Under the pieces are notes generated by a model. It saw only the letters and a list, made by a program, of their open reading frames with translations, ran no database searches and was not told the DNA's origin. The translations under genes and the position numbers were made by a program. From JAYYZW01 sp965217605 (GTDB lineage Bacteria > Pseudomonadota > Gammaproteobacteria > Ga0077536), in NCBI GenBank assembly GCA_965217605.1, contig CBDCJB010000001.1, positions 1-64,000 of the forward strand: a stretch of 64,000 nt of DNA, written 5' to 3'. Positions 52,497 to 61,330 of this stretch are shown here, piece after piece (the stretch's first letter is position 1; each line of letters starts with the position of its first letter).

Positions 52497-53927
52497 ATGG
52501 CCTATACGAGGGTATCAATGCGCAAGACACGCGAGATCTTACGGCTGCACCACAGCGCAGCCTTATCTAACCGGGCGATTGCCCGCAGCCTGAAGCTGTC
52601 AGCGTCCACCGTCAGCGAGTGCCTGGCTCGTGCGCGGGCAGCCGCGGTGCGTTGGCCACTGCCGGGGACGATGACGGACACCGCCCTGGAGCAGGCGCTG
52701 TACCCGCCGCCACCGGAACGCTCGGTGCCGCGACCCCTGCCCGCGTGGGCCACCGTGCACCGGGAACTCAAACGCAAAGGCGTCACGCTGATGTTGCTGT
52801 GGGAAGAGTACAAACTCTTCATCGACTATGCCGGTCAAACCGTGCCCATCGTCAACCGCGACATCGGTGAGATTAACCAGGCACAGATCTTCGTCGCCGT
52901 GCTCGGCGCTTCCAACTACACCTACGCCGAAGCGACGTTAACCCAGACGCTGCCCGATTGGATCGGTGCACACACCCGTGCGTTTGCCTTCCTCGGCGGT
53001 GTGCCCAACGTCCTCGTGCCCGACAACCTCAAAGCCGCTGTCACCACCGCCCACCGTTACGAACCGGATCTGAACCCCACTTATCAGGACATGGCCAACC
53101 ACGACGGCGTCGCCGTCGTCCCCACGCGGGTGCGCAAGCCCCGCGACAAGGCCAAGGTCGAAGTGGCCGTGCAGATCGTCGAGCGCACCATCCTCGCCGT
53201 CCTGCGCCATCGCAGCTTCTTCTCCCTCGCCGAACTCAATGCCGCCATCCGTGAGCTACTGCACACACTCAACACCCGTGCGTTCAAGAAACTCTCGGGC
53301 TCACGCCGGAGTCTCTTCGAGAGCGTCGATAAGCCGGCCCTGAACCCCCTGCCGAGCACACGCTACGAATACGCCGAGTGGAAGAAGGTGCGCGTACCTA
53401 TCGATGACCACGTCGAGTTCCAACGCCACTACTACTCCGTGCCTCATGCCTTGATTAGAAAACAACTCGACCTGCGCATCACCGCCACTACGCTGGCGTG
53501 TTTCCACAAAGGCGTCCGCGTCGCCGCTCATCACCGCTCTGCGCTACCCGCACGCCACACCACCTTGCCCGAGCACAGGCCCGAGAAACATCGCCGCTAT
53601 GGCGACTGGACGCCCGAGCGTTTCCAACGCTGGGCCGCCACTATCGGCCCGGCCACCGCGCAGCTCATCGCCAACCGCTTACGCCAACGACGACATCCCG
53701 AGCAGGCTTATCGGTCTTGCCTGGGCATTCTGCGTCTGGCCAAAACCTACGGCGACGACCGCCTCGAGGCCGCCTGCGCACGCGCACTGCTGCTGGGTCC
53801 CTCGCACGACAAAAGTATCGCCTCCATCCTCAGCCATGGACTCGACCAACAACCGCCCTCAACGCAACACGAACTGAGCCTCCCCACTGACCACGATAAC
53901 CTCCGGGGTCCAGGCTATTACCACTAA
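52497..53927 (+). CDS. istA: IS21-family transposase IstA
   Basis: A 476-residue transposase. The N-terminal part is a helix-turn-helix (HHSAALSNRAIARSLKLS); the rve-type DDE core shows LFIDYAGQTVPI (first Asp), VLVPDNLKAA (second Asp) and downstream acidic residues near KAKVEVA. A C-terminal domain follows (PEHRPEKHRRYGDWTPERF). The ATG at 52497 has GGGGAGAG upstream. It works with IstB. Confidence 0.93.
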   Translation: MAYTRVSMRKTREILRLHHSAALSNRAIARSLKLSASTVSECLARARAAAVRWPLPGTMTDTALEQALYPPPPERSVPRPLPAWATVHRELKRKGVTLMLLWEEYKLFIDYAGQTVPIVNRDIGEINQAQIFVAVLGASNYTYAEATLTQTLPDWIGAHTRAFAFLGGVPNVLVPDNLKAAVTTAHRYEPDLNPTYQDMANHDGVAVVPTRVRKPRDKAKVEVAVQIVERTILAVLRHRSFFSLAELNAAIRELLHTLNTRAFKKLSGSRRSLFESVDKPALNPLPSTRYEYAEWKKVRVPIDDHVEFQRHYYSVPHALIRKQLDLRITATTLACFHKGVRVAAHHRSALPARHTTLPEHRPEKHRRYGDWTPERFQRWAATIGPATAQLIANRLRQRRHPEQAYRSCLGILRLAKTYGDDRLEAACARALLLGPSHDKSIASILSHGLDQQPPSTQHELSLPTDHDNLRGPGYYH

Positions 53928-53997
53928 CACACACAGGCGACTGACGAGGTTAAATCACCCCACCCTCGACCCACTCAAGACCCTGCGCCTGCACGGC

Positions 53998-54705
53998 ATG
54001 GCGCAAGCGTTCGAAGAACAACTCCACCACAGTAATGCCGACGCACTGAGCTTCGACGACCGTCTCGCTTTCCGCGTCGAACGCGCGCATACGCTGCGCG
54101 CCAACCGGCAGCTCACCAACCGTCTGCGCCGTGCCAAATTGAAACTGCAAGCCACCCTCGAAGACCTCGACCTTCACGCGCGGCGCGGCCTCGATAAAAC
54201 ACGCCTGCGCGAACTCGCCACCGCCCGCTTCATCAAAGATCATCTCAACATCTTGATCACCGGGCCCACCGGCGTCGGTAAAACTTACCTCGCTTGTGCC
54301 ATCGCTCACTCAGCTTGCCGCAACGGCTTCACCGCACGCTACCTGCGCCTCCCCCGGTTACTCCAGGACATCGTCATTGCCCGCGGCGACGGCTCCTATC
54401 CCCGCTTCCTCGTACAACTCGCCAAGACCGATCTCATCATCCTCGACGACTGGGGCTTAGCACCGCTCAATGCCGAGCAACGCCGCGACCTGCTCGACAT
54501 CCTCGATGACCGACACGCCACCCGTTCGACCATCGTCACCGCGCAGCTGCCGGTCAAACAATGGCACGACATCATCGGCGATCCCACACTCGCCGATGCC
54601 ATCCTCGACCGCCTCGTGCACAACGCCTACACGCTCAATTTGAAAGGAGAATCCATGCGAAAAAAACACAACAACTTGACCCAACCCGATCACTTGGCAC
54701 AATAG
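53998..54705 (+). CDS. istB: IS21-family helper ATPase IstB
   Basis: A 235-residue AAA+ ATPase from the ATG at 53998. Walker A is ITGPTGVGKTYLA and Walker B LIILDDWGL. The usual N-terminal text (LNHPTLDPLKTLRLHGMAQAF) can be read in frame from 53950, so the true start probably lies upstream at a non-standard codon or depends on coupling to istA, which stops at 53927. Confidence 0.9.
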   Translation: MAQAFEEQLHHSNADALSFDDRLAFRVERAHTLRANRQLTNRLRRAKLKLQATLEDLDLHARRGLDKTRLRELATARFIKDHLNILITGPTGVGKTYLACAIAHSACRNGFTARYLRLPRLLQDIVIARGDGSYPRFLVQLAKTDLIILDDWGLAPLNAEQRRDLLDILDDRHATRSTIVTAQLPVKQWHDIIGDPTLADAILDRLVHNAYTLNLKGESMRKKHNNLTQPDHLAQ

Positions 54706-54809
54706 CCATACCCTGCGACATGGACGTGGTTAAGTGATCGGCTTGACCTGGAATGACCGATCGGCTTCACATGGAATCAGTGATCGGCTTCGCCGGAATG
54801 CGCAAACAG

Positions 54810-55492
54810 ATCGTACGCGTGTGGTTCGATATCTGAGTGACGACGAAGAGAAGCGGCTCCGAGATGCCCTTATTCGCCGAGAGCACAAGATGAAAAAAGC
54901 CCGCGCATCGGGCAACCGGTGGCGTAAGGAACGCGGATATCGGCCGAAGCCGGAACTCACCGAGCGATATTTCGCGGACCATCTCAGGCCGATGGTCTTG
55001 CTTAGTCTGAATACTGGAATTCGACGGGGCGAACTTGCCTCTCTCACTTGGGCTGACGTTGATTTCGAAACGCCTTCGCTTACCGTAAACGGACAAGACG
55101 CGAAATCCGGTCAGACGCGCGTCATCCCTCTCAACGATGAGGCGCTGGCCGTGTTGCGACATTGGCGAAAGCAAAATAACAAGAACGTCGGCTATGTCTT
55201 TCCCGGAAAGGTGGAAGGAACGCTACTCGATGTAAACAAAGCTTGGGTAGCTATACGCGCATCAACCAAAATCTCGAACTTCCGCTGGCACGACCTCAGG
55301 CATACGTTCGCCAGCAAACTCGCCATGCGGGGCGTTGACTTGAACACGATTCGAGAACTGCTCGGACACGCCAGTCTCGCTATGACGTTGAGATACGCGC
55401 ATCTCGCACCGGAGCATAAAATGGAAGCCGTTTCAAAACTTAATGGCGGTCACCATGGCGAGACATCGAGTTCGGGTCGATCTATTTCTTAA
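54810..55492 (+). pseudogene. Tyrosine recombinase (integrase), 3' part
   Basis: The catalytic domain resumes immediately after the second AACAG. It contains the catalytic Arg in LNTGIRRGELASL (residue 261 of the rejoined protein), RWHDLRHTFASKL with His and Arg, LLGHAS with His, and the tyrosine in MTLRYAHLAPEH. All core catalytic residues are present, so the integrase was active before the IS insertion. The sequence after 55492 changes to decayed transposase remnants. Confidence 0.85.
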
Positions 55493-55559
55493 CTTCTTCA
55501 TGGTCCCCCTCTTAACGGGGCGGAAAGCCTTCTGTCATGCCCCCCTAAACGGGATGCGC

Positions 55560-55731
55560 ACGAAGGGCTTATCGGAGCGCCAAGCTGTGGGGATCGTGAA
55601 GATGAGCGCGAGCTCACTGCGCTAGGTACCGGTGCCGCAACGCTGAGCTGGACAAGCGGATTGTGGCTGTGGCGCATCATCACCGACGCTATGGGTCTGC
55701 GATGATCGACCGGAAGCGGTACGCGGTCTGA
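55560..55731 (+). pseudogene. IS3-family orfB remnant (frameshifted)
   Basis: Two frames together give the N-terminal text of an IS3-type orfB transposase: GLSERQAVGIVKMSASSLR in one, then YRCRNAELDKRIVAVAHHHR followed by RYGSAMIDRK in another, ending at a TGA at 55729-55731. A stop and a frameshift interrupt it and the rest of the gene is absent. It is a relic of an older insertion. Confidence 0.7.
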
Positions 55732-55829
55732 CGAGGTCACGCGACGACTGCTAACAGCTCCGGATTGGCCAGACATTGTAGTCACCATGTAGTCTTGAAT
55801 GAGGATGCGCGTTGGCGCATAGTGCGGAA

Positions 55830-56199
55830 ACTATCTGAGTCCCGGGAGCAGTTGATCATGGAACTTGCCTTGCGCGACGGGAGGGCATCGCTCAGCGTCT
55901 GTAGTACAAAGGCTCCAAAGACGTTATGGAGGCCGGCAAGAAGCGCCTGGTGGGGGACCTTGTTCGCCAGGCCAACACGAGCGAAGTCACAGCGTTGAGG
56001 CGTGAAGCCCGAGCGCGCAAAGAAGGGCTCACCGAACCCATGCGGGCGTTGCGGCTGCGCAAAAAAACACGCTCGAGGATGGGGCGGAACGCGAATGAGA
56101 GAGCCCGCCTCTGAGCAGCTTGAGAGCATCCGAGTGGTGGCGCGAGCGCACCTTCCTGCCCAGCCAACACGGGACCTGCCCGGTGTTGCGCGTACCTAA
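55830..56199 (+). pseudogene. IS3-type transposase remnants (orfA tail and orfB start)
   Basis: SREQLIMELALRDG, MEAGKKRLVGDLVRQANTSE and TALRREARARKEGLTEPMR are orfA pieces of an IS3-related element, spread over two frames with an internal deletion. They are followed by MREPASEQLESIRVVARAH, the orfB start, truncated at 56199. No functional protein is expected. Confidence 0.65.
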
Positions 56200-56353
56200 A
56201 TCGCATAGCTTGAGCTAAGATTCCTCCTGCAACATCCTTCAGCGACCCCGCGATGTCGGGTTACTCGCTGAATAGAACAGCCGTATCGGCCTGGGAGTCA
56301 TGACCCGGGCTGGGTGAATAGGCGGGGATCTCTTTTCCTGAAAGATGCTGCAA

Positions 56354-56436
56354 TGGCCCGGCACCCTTTGTGCGGGGCACCGACGCATCTAAGGAGGTCC
56401 CGCATGAAGAAAATACTTGCCTGCGTGATCTCCTAG
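56354..56436 (+). other. Hairpin leader and 10-codon ORF with perfect Shine-Dalgarno
   Basis: A stem CCCGGCAC/GTGCGGGG (one mismatch) sits at 56354-56384 region, followed by AAGGAGGT at 56391-56398 and ATG at 56404. The frame reads MKKILACVIS and stops at 56434-56436. It looks like the start of a signal peptide cut short, or a leader peptide. The preceding 56200-56353 holds several other GC-rich palindromic stretches but no recognised riboswitch. Confidence 0.4.
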
Positions 56437-56446
56437 GGCAAGCCGG

Positions 56447-57244
56447 ATGAGAACTGTTTGGTTCCACAGGAGAGCGTACAAACGTCTATACGGTGCGCAC
56501 CTAAAGCACTCCCATTACGTTCGCCACACTACGGAGATGGCGGGTTTTGTCGCAAAAATCACTTTTACTGGCGTAGCGGGTAACAATACGCTGGAAGACG
56601 AACGTCTAGCGCTGTGGCCACCGAATGAATTCGAGCACGCCGCACGTTGGGATCCTCAAACGGGTGACATTTTGTTCTTGACCGGATTCGATTGGCGTTA
56701 TCTTTCAAACGATGGGTATCACAGCCTGCCCAACCCTAGAATCTGTCTTATCCAGGAATTACCAGAAGCCAGTAATGAGCTATGCGAGTATCTGGCTCTA
56801 AAGGCAGTGCGCATATGCGTAAGTCAAGAAGTCGCCGACGCAATTTGTGCGACCGGTCGTGTAAACGGCCCTGTCATGACAATTCCCAATGGCATTGAAG
56901 CGCCTTTTATCACTTCAAAGTCCACCCGCTTGCCAGTTACCATCGTAGGCTACAAGGATCCCAAACTGGCACAAACCTTGGCAAATCGCCTCACGGCTAT
57001 GGGGGTCGAAAACCATTGCCTAACTGAATTCATACCTCGCGAATCCTTTCTGAGCCTCCTTTCCGACAGCCGGGTAGTGGTCTGCCTACCCAAGGCTAAA
57101 GAAGGGTTCTACTTTTTGTGGAAATCGTCACATGTATATGAACCAAAAATGGCAGCAAAGGTATGCGATTCACCAACCAACCGTTGGCGTAATTCGGATC
57201 TTGTTAGAGGGTATCCAGGCGGGCGTTTTCCACATCTGGATTAG
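56447..57244 (+). pseudogene. Glycosyltransferase (GT-B, group 1-like) gene truncated and fused to downstream sequence
   Basis: A 265-codon frame. Residues to about 222 look like a GT-B glycosyltransferase: FLTGFDWRYLSN, RICVSQEVADAICATGRVNG, VMTIPNGIE and RVVVCLPKAKEGFY. The usual continuation after EGFY (a nucleotide-sugar-binding loop) is missing; at about 57113 the sequence switches to DNA that encodes the replication-like gene in another frame. The last residues are junk read across the junction. Confidence 0.6.
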
Positions 57245-57839
57245 CAGAGTGGATATAGCACTCGATCTGACCACTGCCTCATTCAGAGACGCGGTTGAAT
57301 TGAAGGAGTATTTCGATGTCCATCACGTTATGCCATGGCATCTGAACAACCACATCCACTATGTTCAAGACACGATGTATCTCGGACCACGAACGGCACC
57401 TCGTAATCCCGTCCACTATGTGAAGCGTTGCCTGGATGACGATGGCTCGGAACATTATAGGGCCCGAACAGAGATGCGCTTATCCGGCCAAAGAATTCTG
57501 CGTTCCAAAAAGCTCGCCACCTTGTCGGATATTCCAGACTTGCAGTATTCCGAATTCTGGCGCCGCAACCTTCGACTCGTCGAATTGGACATAGAAAGAT
57601 TGGGGAAAGTGCTAAGCCGCCGCACAAGACGTCGAAAGCCTTGGATAACTGGTCGCAAAAGATTTCGGAGAAACGAATTCCGTTACCGCGGACAACTAGG
57701 TCTGAGGGTTTGCAAGATTTCCGGGTATCACGACACGCCCCTGCAAGCTGTAATTGACCGATACCGGAAGAATTACCCGCTTCTCCGTACTGCCTTCCGG
57801 CCTGTTGATATCTCGGTGCTTCTCGATGCCCTCGTATAG
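57132..57839 (+). CDS. Replication-initiator-like protein, probably 5'-truncated
   Basis: A 235-residue frame starting with an ATG at 57132. Text such as FHIWISRVDIALDLTT, YRARTEMRLSGQRI, ILRSKKLATLS and FWRRNLRLVELDIERLG resembles replication initiation factor proteins of small mobile elements (Rep_trans/phage RstA-like). The conserved N-terminal part is missing because the glycosyltransferase fragment ends 20 bases upstream. Function as a Rep is inferred; the match is weak. Confidence 0.5.
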   Translation: MYMNQKWQQRYAIHQPTVGVIRILLEGIQAGVFHIWISRVDIALDLTTASFRDAVELKEYFDVHHVMPWHLNNHIHYVQDTMYLGPRTAPRNPVHYVKRCLDDDGSEHYRARTEMRLSGQRILRSKKLATLSDIPDLQYSEFWRRNLRLVELDIERLGKVLSRRTRRRKPWITGRKRFRRNEFRYRGQLGLRVCKISGYHDTPLQAVIDRYRKNYPLLRTAFRPVDISVLLDALV

Positions 57840-57950
57840 TTAACGTGTAGTTGCACTATTAACGTACGCAAATGATTGTTTTACAAGCCTTCAATAGATA
57901 ACGAGCCACTAATCAATTTCATAACAGAATCATTAGCCAAGAGAAACGTA

Positions 57951-58250
57951 ATGGGACATTCAGACACTTTGGATTCATACGATGGAAGAACGGACTTTCT
58001 CCAAGAATTGCTGTATCACGGATATCTGGAGGACACTCACGCTGAAATTGCACGACAGTTCATCGCACAGGGTGAAGACGGCTTGTCTTCGGAACAACGG
58101 TTTATTCTTGAAAAATACGTTTCCAGCGAGTTTTACGGCAAGATCTGTTTGCGATGTCAACGCGAACCTGAATGGAAAGATATGTACGAAGTAGCGTTCG
58201 GTGAGGGCTATTGCGGTCCTTGCTTTCACCAAATGAGTAAAGACGACTGA
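57951..58250 (+). CDS. Hypothetical small Cys-rich protein
   Basis: A 99-residue acidic protein starting at the ATG 57951 (an upstream TTG gives 124 residues). It holds a zinc-ribbon-like pair ICLRCQRE and YCGPCFHQM. No family was recognised. It sits 111 bases after the replication-like gene on the same strand, so it may belong to the same mobile element. Confidence 0.55.
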   Translation: MGHSDTLDSYDGRTDFLQELLYHGYLEDTHAEIARQFIAQGEDGLSSEQRFILEKYVSSEFYGKICLRCQREPEWKDMYEVAFGEGYCGPCFHQMSKDD

Positions 58251-58920
58251 CTTTCTATGGCTCGATGATTCCTTTTCTCACCCATGTAGGTGTGACGTAC
58301 TGATTAATGCCGTGGTGTGTCGAATGGAAGTCCGTACGCTCATCTACCGCTTTCCGAGTGCTGCGGCCGTCAATCAACCTTTAGCCGTAATACTTCTATC
58401 TTTTTTGTAGTGTTCATCATCCTTTAAACAGGAATTTCTAATCCTCGGTTATGTCGATTAACGAATTAGCGTGCGGTGATAGAAGCAACACGCACCAAAT
58501 CGCGCTGGCTGCACGATCTCGATCTACGGCGTCTCAGAGCATTACGAGGTCGAGATCTCTCAACCTCGAGTAAATGGCGCGTGTTGCATACACATCCAAA
58601 AACTATCACTCGAATCGTTCACACTTGCCGAGCATATGTCGACTTTCTTTATCCAGTGGTTTTAGGTGTTCCTACCCAGATAAAACTTAACCAACTCGGG
58701 CATTAGGCAATATTGTGAATCACGGTGCGCACCATCACCGATACACAGCGTTGGTAGTGGGAAAATACGGCACAACTTAGGCGGCGTCGTATACGCGTTG
58801 AAGTATAGGTCTGTCGGTCACAGCTTTATCGCCATAGAAAAAAGGGACTCTTAGAGAACTAAGGTAATTGAGATCGTTTCGCTGGTCACACTTCAACGAT
58901 GAGCTGTTCTCTCACCATTA
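58251..58920. other. Gene-poor AT-richer stretch
   Basis: Only short frames without recognisable similarity occur here (including a 76-codon one at 58476-58706). No RNA gene, promoter or repeat was recognised. It looks like eroded island DNA. Confidence 0.5.
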
Positions 58921-59028
58921 GTGCCAGAGCTCACCAAATCGCGGCCATTAGGAGATCTCTAAGATTGACGCTCTGTGATGCTCGTTATCGAGGGCTCCTA
59001 ATCTCGCGCATTTGGTGAGCTCTGGCAC
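58921..59028. repeat. Long imperfect palindrome (108 bp)
   Basis: The arms 58921-58954 and 58995-59028 are imperfect inverted repeats that start with GTGCCAGAGCTCACCAAAT and end with its complement; ATTAGGAG/CTCCTAAT forms an inner matching segment. About 85 percent of the arm pairs. The middle is 40 bases. It resembles a miniature inverted-repeat element and lies 127 bases before an IS3 orfB remnant. Confidence 0.7.
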
Positions 59029-59155
59029 ACAGTGCAGCTTTTGCGCTATTTGTCGTGTCCGTCATCGAATAAGTTGAGGCCGATTCACTTTTTCGTTAAT
59101 GGAGACTTTAGTTTGTCGGTCCCCTAATTAGTTTAAAGGCACGCAGCAGCTTTCG

Positions 59156-59293
59156 CATGCCCATACGATCATCGAGACACGGCGCAGCGCGTACAACGAA
59201 AAGCGACCGAAGAAAAAACTCGGTGACGTCACGCCTTCCCAATACACGAGGCAATTGGCAACGAAGCTGGATACAGTAACCGCCGGACTCTAA
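59156..59293 (+). pseudogene. IS3-family orfB C-terminal fragment
   Basis: A 45-codon fragment reading HAHTIIETRRSAYNEKRPKK, then KLGDVTPSQYTRQLA and TVTAGL before a TAA at 59291-59293. It matches the end of IS3-type transposases (IETWR-YNE-RPH-SLG-LTP-EYA). The rest of the transposase is missing upstream. Confidence 0.75.
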
Positions 59294-59536
59294 TTCCAGA
59301 CGCTACTAAAGAAGGAGGGGCATGCTTGAACTTCTCGACGGCTCTGTAAATAACTCAGTTGATCACTCCGCGCAAATGCGCAAAATGCAACCATCGGCTC
59401 TAGATTACATTGGATGATCGTTGGGGAACACAGCAAATCGTATCGACATCCTGATCGTTCCAGGCGTTGCTCAGGATTTCCAGCAGTTGATCGATCGGCA
59501 TGGTTGTAATCCCGTTGAAATTGGTAAGATCACGCA

Positions 59537-59973
59537 ATGCGCAAGGATCTTACGGTCGACGACCTCGGAGACTTATTGGAGCTTCCGATTCTCGCGACGC
59601 TCGCCACGCATCGCAAGGACGGCAGCATCCTACTCTCTCCCGTGTGGCACGAGTGGGTTGACGGTGGGTTTTCGATCTCTATATGGGCACAAGACATCAA
59701 GGCGAAAAATCTGGCGCGCGATCCCCGGGCTACCGTCATCGTGGCGGAAAACGAACTCCCCTACCGCGGCATCGAGGTTAGCGGTAAAGCGACCGTCGAA
59801 GCCCCCCCGATCTCATGCCGCTAGTGCGGCGCTTAGCACAGCGTTATATGGGCAAAGAGACGGGGCTCGCCTATGCTAAAATCTTCGCGGACGACGCTCT
59901 CGAGCTCATAAGGCTCACGCCGGGCACCGTGAGGGCCTGGGATTTTAGGGATGACCATGAGGAGACTCGATGA
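59537..59973 (+). pseudogene. PPOX/F420-type flavin oxidoreductase-like gene with frameshift at a C7 run
   Basis: The first 88 residues are a pyridoxamine-5'-phosphate oxidase-like split barrel: LLELPILATLATHRKDGSIL, SPVWHEWVDGGFSISI, NLARDPRATVIVAE. The frame ends early at ISCR because of the C run at 59802-59808. One frame over, the expected C-terminal half continues: DLMPLVRRLAQRYMGKE, TGLAYAKIFADDALELIRL, TPGTVRAWDF, and stops at 59973. A one-base indel or a sequencing error would explain it. The end overlaps the cupin gene (ATGA). Confidence 0.75.
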
Positions 59974-60416
59974 TGAAACCAAAACTCGCAGACGAATATT
60001 TGCAGGTCGATCAGATGGAGTGGGAAGATTTCGCGGAGGATTTTCAAACCGGCGGAGTACAGTGGAAGCTGCTTCACGTGTCGCCCGAGATCGGTTCGTG
60101 GACCGTCGTGTTCCGGTGCCCGGCCGGCTCGACGTTCGCCCCTCACGTGCACCATGGGCCCGCCGAAGGCTATATCTTCGAAGGCGAGATCGAGGTCCGC
60201 GGTGGTGAACGTATGGGCGGTACGACCGGCCGCGCGAACGGATATATCTACGAGGCCGCTGGCGCGATACACGATCGCACGACGATGACACAGGAGACGG
60301 AATTCATGCTGCAGTTGGTCGGTCCGATCGGCTGGAAACTGGAGGACGGCACGCAGCGCCCGCAAGGATGGGCGGAAGCGCAACAGCTATGGGACGCGCA
60401 AAAAGCTAGAAATTAA
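59970..60416 (+). CDS. Cupin-domain protein (ChrR/acetylacetone-cleaving-like)
   Basis: A 148-residue single cupin barrel. FAPHVHHGPAEGYIFEGEIEV gives the metal ligands (HVHH and Glu) and GYIYEAAGAIHDRTTM the second motif with His. It resembles cysteine-dioxygenase-type or acetylacetone-cleaving cupins; the substrate is unknown. It is translationally coupled to the flavin-oxidoreductase-like frame. Intact despite the decayed surroundings. Confidence 0.8.
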   Translation: MMKPKLADEYLQVDQMEWEDFAEDFQTGGVQWKLLHVSPEIGSWTVVFRCPAGSTFAPHVHHGPAEGYIFEGEIEVRGGERMGGTTGRANGYIYEAAGAIHDRTTMTQETEFMLQLVGPIGWKLEDGTQRPQGWAEAQQLWDAQKARN

Positions 60417-60493
60417 ACTCTGCACCGATGGTCAGAAAATCGACGTCGGTATCGTCGTCGCCGCCCTGTCCCTCGTCAGCGCCCTTGAGACAG
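60408..60493 (-). pseudogene. C-terminal remnant of an outer-membrane beta-barrel protein
   Basis: Read on the minus strand, the frame ends DTDVDFLTIGAEFNF with a TAG stop at 60408-60410. A final aromatic residue preceded by alternating hydrophobics is typical of the last strand of porins. Upstream an in-frame TAA closes the frame, so only about 27 codons survive. It overlaps the 3' end of the cupin gene. Confidence 0.45.
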
Positions 60494-60575
60494 ATTTAGG
60501 TTATTGAATAACGGAGGATTTCTGTCTTATAGGCGCTGACAACAGAGACTGACAAGCAGCAGCCGTGCTGCAGGG

Positions 60576-60851
60576 CTAGCGAAGTTTCCGAAGGGAGCTC
60601 ACTGACGGGAACAGATCGCCCACCTCGACATGCAGCGCCGTGGCGATACGGACAAGATTCAAGGCGGCTACATTCCTTTCTCCGCGTTCGACACCCCCAA
60701 AGTAGGCGCGGTCCATCCCAATCTCAGCGGCAAATCCTTCTTGCGAGTAGCCCTCGCCGGCCAAACGCCGGCGGCGGTCTATGGCGCCGGGCAGCCGGCG
60801 GATATGGTGGGCAAGGCTCACGCCTTGCCCACATCCCCACAGGCCTAACAA
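60576..60851 (-). CDS. XRE-family helix-turn-helix regulator
   Basis: A 91-residue protein with a Cro/C1-type HTH: RRRRLAGEGYSQEGFAAEIG, MDRAYFGGVERGERNVAALN, LVRIATALHVEVGDLFP. The N-terminal 15 or so residues are probably not native; an in-frame start near LAHHIRRLP is likely. It may regulate a restriction-modification or other island gene; none intact is adjacent. Confidence 0.75.
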   Translation of the reverse strand: MLGLWGCGQGVSLAHHIRRLPGAIDRRRRLAGEGYSQEGFAAEIGMDRAYFGGVERGERNVAALNLVRIATALHVEVGDLFPSVSSLRKLR

Positions 60852-60976
60852 CAGCAGCAGGATGTGATAAACAGGATCTTGGCGGCATGATCAAACACCG
60901 GAATACACCTTAACCGAGCTGCCAACCTGCCCAACTATGTGGGACCACCTCAGAATGGGTTTGGGGGAAACGACCA

Positions 60977-61208
60977 ATGGACCTAATCGATCATATCAGC
61001 CAAATAGCCGCTCGTATTCCGAAGCAGATCGCCCATATCGATACCGAGGAGGCAACAAAAACAGCATTCGTTATGCGGTTCATCAGCGCACTCCGGATAC
61101 GACGTTTTCAATCCGCTCGAAGTGGCGCCTGAATTTACGGCCGATGTCGGCAGAAGCCACTTGGCAGTCAGTAGGATGTTAAAAGACCGGAATTCGGTTT
61201 CCGCTTAG
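60977..61208 (+). pseudogene. Remnant of a type I restriction (HsdR N-terminal domain)-like gene
   Basis: MDLIDHISQIAARIPKQIAH and IDTEEATKTAFVMRFISAL in one frame, then SGYDVFNPLEVAPEFTADVG in another, match the start of HsdR-N-domain restriction proteins. A one-base frameshift lies near 61093. After TADVG the sequence diverges and stops at 61208, so the catalytic domain is gone. Confidence 0.65.
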
Positions 61209-61330
61209 TAACGTTAGATGCGGAATATTCATTCATTCATGCGCTAGAGCGCGCATGATTGAATAACCTTTACGTGCATTAGAAAAAATACCAAAGGTCC
61301 TGGTCGTTAGATGCTTTGAACACTCTATAA

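Larger units (their letters stand above)
52280..54804. mobile_element. IS21-family insertion sequence, complete (2525 bp)
   Basis: The element begins TGCATATTCC at 52280 and ends GGAATGCGCA at 54804, related terminal inverted repeats. It carries istA and istB in the usual order. A 5-bp target duplication AACAG is present at 52275-52279 and 54805-54809. Removing the element and one duplication rejoins the integrase exactly in frame. The intact target duplication suggests a recent insertion. Confidence 0.9.

Noticed and set aside
51709..52593. 294-codon integrase as a full gene
   Set aside because: The last 100 or so codons read through IS21 terminal repeats; the true integrase continues after 54809.
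56200..56400. Cyclic-di-GMP (GEMM) or other known riboswitch
   Set aside because: The conserved cores of the classes I know are not present; only generic hairpins are seen.
58476..58706. 76-codon open frame in the gene-poor stretch
   Set aside because: No recognised domain and unconvincing composition; left as non-coding.
58921..59028. Palindrome as an integron attC site
   Set aside because: It lacks the expected GTTRRRY/RYYYAAC core boxes, and no integron integrase is present.
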